Source: SZAS-79 sp038211455 (GTDB lineage: Bacteria > Pseudomonadota > Gammaproteobacteria > Burkholderiales > SG8-39). From it: DNA of 6,410 bases. Where the stretch lies: NCBI GenBank assembly GCA_038211455.1, contig JBBQVP010000226.1, positions 1 to 6,410 on the forward strand. Direction: 5' to 3'. Below, piece by piece: positions 1 through 5,861 of the stretch. The first letter of the stretch is position 1. The number at the start of each line of letters is the position of its first letter. The notes below the pieces were generated by a model, which saw only the letters and a list, made by a program, of their open reading frames with translations, was not told where the DNA came from and made no database searches. The translations under genes and the position numbers were made by a program.

Positions 1-1265
1 CCCGGGCCGCTTGGCGCGTGTATCAACAGGCCTTCCGCGCCGAGCGTGACAAATAGCTGCCGGGCGCGAGCCTTTTCGCGCAGCGCCTCCGCCAGCACCA
101 CCAGCCCGGAGGTGTGGTCGCGCATCGCGAGCCGGGCTTCGTGCTCGGTGGGGGTCAGCAGCCGCATGCCCCTGAAGCGGGAAACATCGCTCATCTGCGA
201 AGACGCCTGACTGTCGGCAACCATCATGACCCCATTCTCCTCGCACCGGGCCACGATGCGATCGACCAGCCCCTGGGGCAGGCAACCGTAGTTGAAATCC
301 GAGAAAATGAGAAGGTCGCAGCGGCCGAGCGCAGCGGCGACTTCGTTGAACATGGCTTCGACGAGCTCGCCGCTGATGTCGTGTTGTCGCAGATGGCTGA
401 CCCTGAGGAGCGTCTTGCCGTTGGCACGGTAGCGCTGCTTCAGGGTCGTCGGGCGGCTGCGATCCACGACGAGGTGCGTGGAGACCTTGTATTTCTCAAG
501 CATTTTCCGGGCATAGTCGGCCGTTTCGTCTTTCCCGGTCACGCCGAAATACTCGACTTCCGCACCGAGCCCGCGCGCATGGGCGGCCACAATAGCGGCG
601 CCCCCGACAAACCGATCGTTGCGGATCGGCGTAACGACGATCGTCGGATCCTCCTGCGACATGCCGAGAGCGTCGCAGTTGATGTACTCGTCGACAATCA
701 GGTCGCCGAGAACGGCAACCCTGAGGCCGGTAAAGCTGCGCACGACCTGGGTCAGGTCCCTGAAGGTGAACCCGTGCCGGCGGGGGAAATCCGGCGGCTT
801 CCTGATCGAGGAGAAATTCGTCTCGAGCAACTCCCTTTGCAGAAGATCCAGCGAGGAAAAGCTCACCTCTCCAGAACTGAACAGCAGCCTGCCGCCATAG
901 CTTTCGACTGCGGCGCGCTCCCGGTTGTCGCGATCCTCGTATTCCTTCCCTTTGACTACCACGGCCGGCCTGAGCTTGCCGATAAAGGACTCGGGCGGCT
1001 CGTCGAGCAGGAACGCATAGTCGACAATGCCGATGGCGCGCACGCCCTCTAGCCGCATTACCTCCGGCACCGTGACTGCGGGGGAAGAGTCGCGTGAAAC
1101 GCCGATGACCAGAAAGTCACCGCAGTCGGCGGCAAAACGCAGCAACCGCAAGTGGCCGGGGTGAACGATGTTGAAATTTCCGGATACAAAAACGATCCGG
1201 TCTCCAGCCTCAGCCTTGGCCCCGATCTCGGCCAGCGCCAGGGCGCTATTCCCCTTGTCGCCCAT
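1..1265 (-). CDS. Cytidylyltransferase-PfkB sugar kinase fusion, HldE-like with swapped domains (3' end cut by window edge)
   Basis: Read directly on the minus strand from ATG at 1265, the frame stays open for 421 residues and leaves the window at base 1. Residues about 23-150 form a HIGH-type nucleotidyltransferase domain: SGNFNIVHPGH at 28-38 holds the nucleotide-binding HxGH, followed by VVVKGKEYE near 102-110 and an SFSS segment at 135-138. Residues about 180-421 are a PfkB/ribokinase-type kinase: GDLIVDEY at 187-194, GGAAIVAA at 221-228, a TLKQRYR strand near 274-280 and TPTEHEAR at 371-378. The GAGD-type catalytic loop expected near the C-terminus lies beyond the edge. Known HldE carries both activities but with the kinase first; here the order is reversed. 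It probably phosphorylates a sugar or polyol and transfers a nucleotide to it in the cytosol; substrate and nucleotide are not deducible. The start is supported by an AGGA six bases upstream, overlapping the stop of the preceding gene. It is the last visible gene of the operon. Confidence 0.88.
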   Translation of the reverse strand, partial: MGDKGNSALALAEIGAKAEAGDRIVFVSGNFNIVHPGHLRLLRFAADCGDFLVIGVSRDSSPAVTVPEVMRLEGVRAIGIVDYAFLLDEPPESFIGKLRPAVVVKGKEYEDRDNRERAAVESYGGRLLFSSGEVSFSSLDLLQRELLETNFSSIRKPPDFPRRHGFTFRDLTQVVRSFTGLRVAVLGDLIVDEYINCDALGMSQEDPTIVVTPIRNDRFVGGAAIVAAHARGLGAEVEYFGVTGKDETADYARKMLEKYKVSTHLVVDRSRPTTLKQRYRANGKTLLRVSHLRQHDISGELVEAMFNEVAAALGRCDLLIFSDFNYGCLPQGLVDRIVARCEENGVMMVADSQASSQMSDVSRFRGMRLLTPTEHEARLAMRDHTSGLVVLAEALREKARARQLFVTLGAEGLLIHAPSGP

Positions 1266-1271
1266 TCCCGT

Positions 1272-1275
1272 TCCT
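1272..1275 (-). promoter_or_regulatory. Ribosome binding site of the cytidylyltransferase-kinase gene
   Basis: AGGA on the minus strand lies six bases before the ATG at 1265 and overlaps the TAG stop (1274-1276) of the preceding reductase gene. It fixes the start and suggests that ribosomes finishing the reductase can reinitiate here. Confidence 0.6.
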
Positions 1276-2149
1276 ATGCAAGCAATTCACTCGTCACCGA
1301 AGCCAATGGCTGGGCCCGCACATCGAGCGCCTCATACGTCGAGTGCATGCCGATCGCGCTGTGATCAGGGGAAGGCGCGCTTCCCAGGCGGTCGCGCACC
1401 CTGTCCTCCTCGACCCGGCCTGCGCTACCCGTGGCCGCCAACAACGATGATGCGAGGTCAAAGTATGTCACATCATCGCTTCCGGACAGGTGATAGCGGC
1501 CGGCGAGCCGGCGCTCGGCGAGCTTGCGCAGCCCGTCTACAACAAACCCCAGCGTGATCGGGCTCAGTACCAGGTCTACCGCCGCGCGCACCGTCGCTCC
1601 CGCACGCAGATCCCGGATCCACCCGCCGACCAGGGGCTGGGATCTGTCGACTACTTTTGTCAGCCGGACGATGGAGACACCTGATCCCGCTTCGCTTGCA
1701 GCCTGCAAGAGCCCTGTTTCGCACGCGGCCTTCTGGCGCCCGTACTCGGTGTCCGGCGAAAGCAGCGATTCTTCAGGTGCATAGGCCGCCTTGCCGTCAA
1801 ATACCGCATTGCTGGACAGATAAACGACGTGCGCGCCATGCCGCATAAATTCGCGCGCCAGCTGGATCGTGTTTCCCACGTTGATGAGCCTGGTCCCGGC
1901 CGGATCGTCATTGCAACGCGCATATCCGGTAGCGGCGGCGGTAATGAACACGACCAGCTCAGGGATACGGAACTGGTCGGTCCATTCTGCACGCGACGCC
2001 TCCGGATCGCGCAGATCAAGGAGGCGCTCGCCAGCACCGCGCATCTCGCGGCGAGAGGTGCTGGCAACCTGCCAGCCAGCCACGGCAAGGTGCGCGCCTA
2101 GAGCCCGCCCGATCAGCCCGTCGCCACCGATCACCAACCCCGAAAACAT
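1274..2149 (-). CDS. RmlD-like NAD(P)-dependent sugar-nucleotide reductase (extended SDR family)
   Basis: The product is 291 residues, the usual size for dTDP-4-dehydrorhamnose reductase-like proteins. The N-terminal Rossmann fold shows GGDGLIG at 8-14, matching the GxxGxxG dinucleotide motif. SSNAVFDG at 112-119 corresponds to the STDYVFDG segment of RmlD, with Ser113 in the place of the catalytic Thr/Ser. The YxxxK pair is Tyr136 and Lys140 (YGRQK). These residues predict an active cytosolic reductase or epimerase acting on a keto group of a nucleotide sugar. Family members include RmlD, but there are no rmlA, rmlB or rmlC genes nearby, so a rhamnose role is not supported. The start ATG overlaps the upstream methyltransferase stop as TGATG (one-base overlap), indicating translational coupling; only a weak GGA-type ribosome site is visible. 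The stop is 8 bases before the next gene. Family assignment is firm and the substrate is unknown. Confidence 0.85.
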   Translation of the reverse strand: MFSGLVIGGDGLIGRALGAHLAVAGWQVASTSRREMRGAGERLLDLRDPEASRAEWTDQFRIPELVVFITAAATGYARCNDDPAGTRLINVGNTIQLAREFMRHGAHVVYLSSNAVFDGKAAYAPEESLLSPDTEYGRQKAACETGLLQAASEAGSGVSIVRLTKVVDRSQPLVGGWIRDLRAGATVRAAVDLVLSPITLGFVVDGLRKLAERRLAGRYHLSGSDDVTYFDLASSLLAATGSAGRVEEDRVRDRLGSAPSPDHSAIGMHSTYEALDVRAQPLASVTSELLA

Positions 2150-2853
2150 CAGGATTTCCGGCCGACCTCGAATCCGTCCCTGGGGGTGGTGCAGACAGCA
2201 AGGAGGTAGTGGGCCATCGGCGAGTAGCCGGTATGCACTACCTCGTCGTTCATCGAGAACAGGAAAACATTGTGGAAGTAGCGGTCGAAGAGTGCCTTGA
2301 AATCCCGGCCGCTCTTGCAGTTCACGTGCCCAACCTTGCTTTGGGGAGAGGCATGGGCCTGAGACTCGAGCGACGGCATGCCGACGATCAGGGTGCCTTC
2401 GGGCTTCAGGGATCGGAGAATGTTCCCGATGAAACGCTCCTCCTCGTCAGCCTCGATGTGTTCCAGAACGTCGAGGCTGTAGATGGCGTCGAACGTGCCT
2501 TGATAGGGACCCGCGAGCATGTCGTGCACGGCGCATGTCATTGGCCATTCCGGATCCATCCTCTCGCTGATATCGGCAACGAAAATCGGATCGAAATCGA
2601 TTACGGTGAGGTCTCGGACCTCCTGCTTGACGATCCGCGAGGCGAATGCGTCGCCGCAACCGACCTCGAGAGCGCTGCCTTTTCCGTTGAACAGCTTGGC
2701 CACGAACTTGTAGCGTGACAACGTGAAGACGAGCCGCCTCGGGTCGTCGTGCCAGACCTGGTTGTTCATCAGGCCGAGCGAAGTGAGACCCCTGCCCTCC
2801 CTCAATCTGAGCAGGGATGCGTACTGGGGCTCCTTCGTGGAGGGTGCTGCCAT
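2149..2853 (-). CDS. Class I SAM-dependent methyltransferase (small, single domain)
   Basis: The 234-residue product has the hallmarks of a seven-strand SAM methyltransferase. Motif I is ALEVGCGDAF at 61-70; the acidic end of strand 2 is VIDFDP at 84-89; FDAIYSLDVLEHI at 121-133 is the strand-4 segment typical of Methyltransf_11/23-type proteins; and SLKPEGTLIVGMP at 148-160 is the strand-5 region. There is no signal peptide or membrane segment, so it should be cytosolic. Its acceptor cannot be read from the sequence; by position, a sugar hydroxyl or carboxyl is likely. The ATG at 2853 has only a weak purine-rich AAGAAG about 12 bases upstream. Met29 is an in-frame alternative start, since the first 28 residues precede the recognisable fold. 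The gene lies 61 bases after the oxygenase stop, and its own stop is fused to the next start. Confidence 0.85.
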   Translation of the reverse strand: MAAPSTKEPQYASLLRLREGRGLTSLGLMNNQVWHDDPRRLVFTLSRYKFVAKLFNGKGSALEVGCGDAFASRIVKQEVRDLTVIDFDPIFVADISERMDPEWPMTCAVHDMLAGPYQGTFDAIYSLDVLEHIEADEEERFIGNILRSLKPEGTLIVGMPSLESQAHASPQSKVGHVNCKSGRDFKALFDRYFHNVFLFSMNDEVVHTGYSPMAHYLLAVCTTPRDGFEVGRKS

Positions 2854-2914
2854 TGTCTTTGGCGTCTTCTTCAGGTGTCGCTTGTGGAGGAGGCAGCGCG
2901 CGGGGGGCGCGCCT

Positions 2915-3619
2915 TCAGCTGAAATAGTTCTCGTTCTTCACGAACATGGTGAATTCAAGGCTCACTCGCGTCGAACTGCCGCCCGGTGCGCCCCCGTGGA
3001 GCAGGCGATCGTGGAACACGATGGCGTCGCCAGGCCGGCTGGCGAAAATAACGGCATTCAGGTCACTTTCGACTTCGTCTATTTGCGGTTTGACGAAACC
3101 GTCGCGCTCCACGCCGTGATAGCGCCACTCGCGCTTGTGCGAGCCTTCGACGAACTTGAACCCATTCTTTCCGGTATCGGAAAAAATACTGATCCAGACC
3201 TTGACGCGCTGATGGTCGGGCGGCATCTTGCCGTGGCCGAGATCCCAGAACCACTTGTCGGCGTGCAGCGGCCCGACGTCGGTGGCGCTGTCGGGACGCA
3301 CCAGGCGCCAGTACATTTCCTCGTGGCCAACTTCCTCCTCGTCGGAAACCGTGAACCGACCGAACTCCTCCTCCAGGGCGCGGATCAGGGAGGTGCCGCG
3401 GATCGCCTCGACGGCCTCCCGGCTGAGGATGCGGTTCGCCTTGGGCCAGAGGTTCTTGTGGTCCACCAGATGGCAGGCCTCGTGGTACCGGTTCATTTCC
3501 ATGTGCTCGAACGTCCCGACTGCCTGCGGGGACGCCGCGCCGATCCGCTCGATCCATTGGTCCTTGATCAGCCCACGAACCATGGCAAGTTCGGCGGGCT
3601 GGAAATGCAGCCCGATCAT
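2915..3619 (-). CDS. Phytanoyl-CoA dioxygenase (PhyH) family Fe(II)/2-oxoglutarate oxygenase
   Basis: With the start at 3619 the product is 234 residues. The non-haem iron triad is readable: His119 and Asp121 in LHADKWFWD, and His208 in the FHDRLLHGG segment, with Arg218 (SSTRVSLEF) in the position that usually binds the 2-oxoglutarate carboxylate. PhyH-type enzymes hydroxylate or otherwise oxidise unactivated carbons using O2 and 2-oxoglutarate, and relatives are common in natural-product and glycan loci. Here the substrate is probably the same sugar or glycan that the neighbouring methyltransferases modify (inference). The chosen ATG is preceded by AGGAG directly after the TGA of the upstream gene. 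An upstream in-frame ATG at 3661 would add 14 residues and overlap that gene by 26 bases, but it lacks a well-spaced ribosome site; the frame also stays open back to 3778. Family is firm, the start less so. Confidence 0.85.
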   Translation of the reverse strand: MIGLHFQPAELAMVRGLIKDQWIERIGAASPQAVGTFEHMEMNRYHEACHLVDHKNLWPKANRILSREAVEAIRGTSLIRALEEEFGRFTVSDEEEVGHEEMYWRLVRPDSATDVGPLHADKWFWDLGHGKMPPDHQRVKVWISIFSDTGKNGFKFVEGSHKREWRYHGVERDGFVKPQIDEVESDLNAVIFASRPGDAIVFHDRLLHGGAPGGSSTRVSLEFTMFVKNENYFS

Positions 3620-3630
3620 GTACCCCGGGT

Positions 3631-3635
3631 CTCCT
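3631..3635 (-). promoter_or_regulatory. Ribosome binding site deciding the oxygenase start
   Basis: AGGAG on the minus strand immediately follows the TGA stop (3636-3638) of the C-methyltransferase and lies 11 bases before the ATG at 3619. The spacing is slightly long, but it is the best Shine-Dalgarno match near any candidate start of this gene and favours 3619 over the overlapping ATG at 3661. Confidence 0.55.
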
Positions 3636-4841
3636 TCAAGCAGCGTCTTGATCTTTTCCATATCTCGCAATGAAACTTTTAGGATCCAGTATGACCAGCC
3701 CGTGTCGGCCCGCATGAGCACACAGGCGCTCGGTCCAGCCGTCATAGCCAAAGCCCGTCTTGACGATTGTTCCCGCACGCGCGGTGGCCTCGAACTGCTG
3801 TGTTGAAATTATACCCGCGTGCCCGTGGCTCACCGGTGGCCAGCGACCCAGTTTTGCCGCATCGTCGTCGATGAAATAGTCGATCGCATCCCCGATGCCC
3901 GCGTAATTGACAAGATTGGTCTGCGAATGGGACGCGCCAATCGCATATACCGGCTTCGGCGCTGCGAGGACCGCCGGGACAAACCCGGCCAGGAAGCGCT
4001 CCCAACGCAGTGGAAGGCTGCGCCACAACGCAACGCACTCGCGATCCCCCGCTGTCGAACCCATCCCGCCCGCAACTTCGGGGGTCGTACACCAGGCAAG
4101 AAGGTTGCGCGTATCCAGGTGCGGCTCCACAGCCGTTTCCTGGACTCCCAGACCTGCGCCCCGCAGCAGGTGGACCAGATTGTTGGGTGAAAAGCACCAG
4201 AGGTGCTCGTCCCAGAATTCGTACACGTTCATCAGTTCCGGGATGGCCGAGCCATCCGGAACCTCGACCAGCGCGATCGCTCCCTCGGGCGCAAGGCATT
4301 GCTTCAGTGCCCGCACAAAGCCCGCGGGGTCGGGAACATGCTCCAGCGTGTGCCGGCAGATGACCGCCTTCGCCGGCCCGTACTCCTGCAGCAGCCGGGG
4401 CACGAGATCGGGTCCGAAATAGTCGCAGATCACGGCGTGTCCGCGAACCCGCGCCGTAGCCGCCAACTGCTGAGACGGTTCGACGCCGGCAATCCTTGAA
4501 AATCCCGATTTACGCAGGGCGTCGAGGAACCCCCCGTCGTTGGCGCCGATCTCGAGTACGAAATCGCCTTCCTTGAGTGCAGTTTTCAGCTTCGAAATCA
4601 GCTCGTAAACGTAGCGGGGGAACTGGAGCGCGGTGGACCGGGTGATCTCCGCATAGTCGCGCGCGCCGGACCCCACCGCCTGCCTGAGCAATCCGCACGT
4701 ATCACAGAGTTCAAACGCCAGATCCAGCGTGGGAACGGCGTCGGATGCCACCCTGCGGAATACGCCGGAGAGGGGGATTTTGTCGAACGAAAGCAGGCGG
4801 CTGAACCCGGCCGCATTGCAGCTAGGGCAGGCACGAGTCAT
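3636..4841 (-). CDS. Sugar C-methyltransferase-like protein (zinc-binding N-terminus, SAM domain, Methyltransf_14-type C-terminus)
   Basis: The 401-residue product has the three-part layout and length of TylC3/NovU/TcaB9-type sugar C-methyltransferases. Two CxxC pairs, Cys5/Cys8 and Cys46/Cys49, form the N-terminal zinc site (Methyltransf_13). The SAM domain starts with VLEIGANDGGFL at 95-106, and CRHTLEHVPDP at 162-172 is its strand-4 region. The C-terminal domain shows VYAIGASHSQTN near 298-309 and YFIDDDAAKLGRWPP near 322-336, the second Rossmann-like unit of this family. Characterised members add a methyl to C3 of a 4-keto nucleotide sugar. The family's YHEH active-site segment appears here as EFWDEHLWCFS (208-218): the Glu-His pair is kept, but Trp replaces the Tyr. 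The substrate or mechanism may therefore differ. The ATG directly before the first CxxC is the natural start, with only a weak ribosome site. It lies 71 bases after the TylF-like gene and 16 bases before the oxygenase start. Confidence 0.87.
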   Translation of the reverse strand: MTRACPSCNAAGFSRLLSFDKIPLSGVFRRVASDAVPTLDLAFELCDTCGLLRQAVGSGARDYAEITRSTALQFPRYVYELISKLKTALKEGDFVLEIGANDGGFLDALRKSGFSRIAGVEPSQQLAATARVRGHAVICDYFGPDLVPRLLQEYGPAKAVICRHTLEHVPDPAGFVRALKQCLAPEGAIALVEVPDGSAIPELMNVYEFWDEHLWCFSPNNLVHLLRGAGLGVQETAVEPHLDTRNLLAWCTTPEVAGGMGSTAGDRECVALWRSLPLRWERFLAGFVPAVLAAPKPVYAIGASHSQTNLVNYAGIGDAIDYFIDDDAAKLGRWPPVSHGHAGIISTQQFEATARAGTIVKTGFGYDGWTERLCAHAGRHGLVILDPKSFIARYGKDQDAA

Positions 4842-4912
4842 CGTCCGGCCCCGAGCAACGGCCGATCTTCTCGCGACAGGTCTTTCACGGCTGGGGATTC
4901 ATCGAACCCGTT

Positions 4913-5737
4913 TCAGCGCTTGACCACAAGACCCTGCCCGGTCGGGAGTTCCAGGATCTCGTATCCCCGGGCGCGCATGAAAGCATCTTCGGCATCTTTC
5001 TGTTTTTCGAACAACTTCCATCCATAGTCATCGAATACCACCACGCCGCCCGGGACAACCCGCTCGAAGAGGCGCTCGAGGACGGCGACTTCGGCCTTGG
5101 GAGAGTTGAGATCCACATGCAGGAATCCGATCTTCTCGGGGCATGCCTGATCCAGCGTATCCGGCAGGAAGCCGCGAATCACCTTCATGTTGGCGAACGG
5201 CGCAAAACGATCGCGCACGTACTCATACATGCCCTCGACGCGGTAGTGCTTGTTGGCAAAGTCGAGAAATCCCGGGTTTAACGGATAGTCGCTGGCGTCG
5301 GAATACTTTTCGGAGAAACCTTCGAAACTGTCGTACAGATAGTAAGTAGGAACTTTCTCCGGCCCGAGCGTATGCAGCACCACCCAGGCCATATCCCCCT
5401 TGAAGACACCGCACTCGGCAAAGTCTCCGCCCACCGCCAACCCGCAGCGAGCCGCCCAGCACAGGGTGTTGAGGCGCCACGCAATCGTATCTGGGCCGTT
5501 GTACTGGTCGTACTGGTGCGAGCCACGGACCTGATCGAACGCGGATTTGAATCTCGGTTCGGCGAGGAACCCCGCCGACTTGTCGATCGTGAGCAGCCGA
5601 TCGCCCCAGGAGACGGTGAGATGCTCCGAGCCAAGCCGGGAAATAGCCTCGTCAAGCGTGCTTCCAGCCTCCACGGCCTTGCGATGGCTTCGGGCGGAGA
5701 CAAGGCTGCGCGCTTTGCCGACGAGACGATCGAGCAT
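4913..5737 (-). CDS. TylF/MycF-family O-methyltransferase (macrocin O-methyltransferase-like)
   Basis: The 274-residue product matches the TylF family (Pfam Methyltransf_TylF) in size and motifs: GDFAECGVFKGDMAWVV at 104-120 is the SAM-binding start, YLYDSFEGFSE at 133-143 is a family signature, FLHVDLN at 205-211 holds Asp209, and VVFDDYGW at 233-240 holds Asp236 and Asp237. The three aspartates correspond in spacing to the metal ligands of characterised members such as NovP and MycF, so a Mg-dependent sugar O-methyltransferase is predicted. TylF and MycF act on deoxysugars attached to macrolides; in this context the target is more likely a bacterial surface sugar (inference). About 100 residues precede the SAM core, within which the segment 56-90 is probably lid or dimer structure. 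The gene heads the minus-strand operon. Its ATG has no strong Shine-Dalgarno; a GGA lies about 12 bases upstream. Confidence 0.88.
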   Translation of the reverse strand: MLDRLVGKARSLVSARSHRKAVEAGSTLDEAISRLGSEHLTVSWGDRLLTIDKSAGFLAEPRFKSAFDQVRGSHQYDQYNGPDTIAWRLNTLCWAARCGLAVGGDFAECGVFKGDMAWVVLHTLGPEKVPTYYLYDSFEGFSEKYSDASDYPLNPGFLDFANKHYRVEGMYEYVRDRFAPFANMKVIRGFLPDTLDQACPEKIGFLHVDLNSPKAEVAVLERLFERVVPGGVVVFDDYGWKLFEKQKDAEDAFMRARGYEILELPTGQGLVVKR

Positions 5738-5809
5738 GGCTTTTATGAATTCCGGGTTTGTGCGACAGACCTGATTGGAATCAAGCCTGGCTGCGAGAGC
5801 TTACGCAGT

Positions 5810-5815
5810 AGTATA
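5810..5815 (-). promoter_or_regulatory. Candidate -10 box for the minus-strand operon
   Basis: TATACT on the minus strand matches five of six bases of the sigma-70 TATAAT consensus and would give a leader of roughly 65 bases before the ATG at 5737. No convincing TTGACA-like -35 lies 16-18 bases upstream, so this is tentative. Confidence 0.25.
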
Positions 5816-5847
5816 CGGCCAAATATCGGATTCGCAGCGTAGCCCAT

Positions 5848-5855
5848 GGGGAGAG
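5848..5855 (+). promoter_or_regulatory. Ribosome binding site of the flippase-like gene
   Basis: GGGGAGAG ends six bases before the ATG at 5862, the best-placed Shine-Dalgarno in the window, and supports that start. Confidence 0.6.
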
Positions 5856-5861
5856 CAGTGA

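Larger units (their letters stand above)
5738..5861. promoter_or_regulatory. Divergent intergenic promoter region
   Basis: This 124-base spacer is the only place from which both the six-gene minus-strand unit and the plus-strand membrane-protein gene can be transcribed within the window. It is visibly more AT-rich than the flanking genes. It contains a minus-strand TATACT, the dyad TGATT-GG-AATCA at 5772-5783, and CTGCG/CGCAG arms at 5791-5795 and 5804-5808. No clear plus-strand -35/-10 pair was found. Assignment as a promoter region is from geometry; the individual elements are weak. Confidence 0.55.

Noticed and set aside
114..1052. Long plus-strand open frame (312 codons) opposite the kinase fusion
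   Set aside because: It is antisense to a gene with clear nucleotidyltransferase and kinase motifs, and its translation shows no recognisable domain; such frames are common opposite GC-rich genes.
2209..2718. Plus-strand open frame (169 codons) opposite the small methyltransferase
   Set aside because: The minus strand shows all SAM-binding motifs; the antisense product has no recognisable features.
2896..2912. GC-only inverted repeat (GCGCG arms, 7-base loop) in the gap between oxygenase and methyltransferase genes
   Set aside because: The stem is only five pairs and no T-run follows on the minus strand, so it does not qualify as an intrinsic terminator; low-complexity GC sequence forms such arms easily.
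2723..3673. Long plus-strand open frame (316 codons) opposite the oxygenase
   Set aside because: The minus strand carries the complete PhyH metal-binding triad. The antisense translation shows no family motif and runs across the operon junctions.
4842..4912. 71-base gap between the TylF-like and C-methyltransferase genes as a possible terminator or promoter
   Set aside because: No stem followed by a T-run and no convincing -35/-10 pair were found, so it is treated as an ordinary operon spacer.
5372..5842. Plus-strand open frame (156 codons) over the TylF-like gene and divergent spacer
   Set aside because: Most of it is antisense to a well-supported TylF-family gene, and it shows no recognisable domain.
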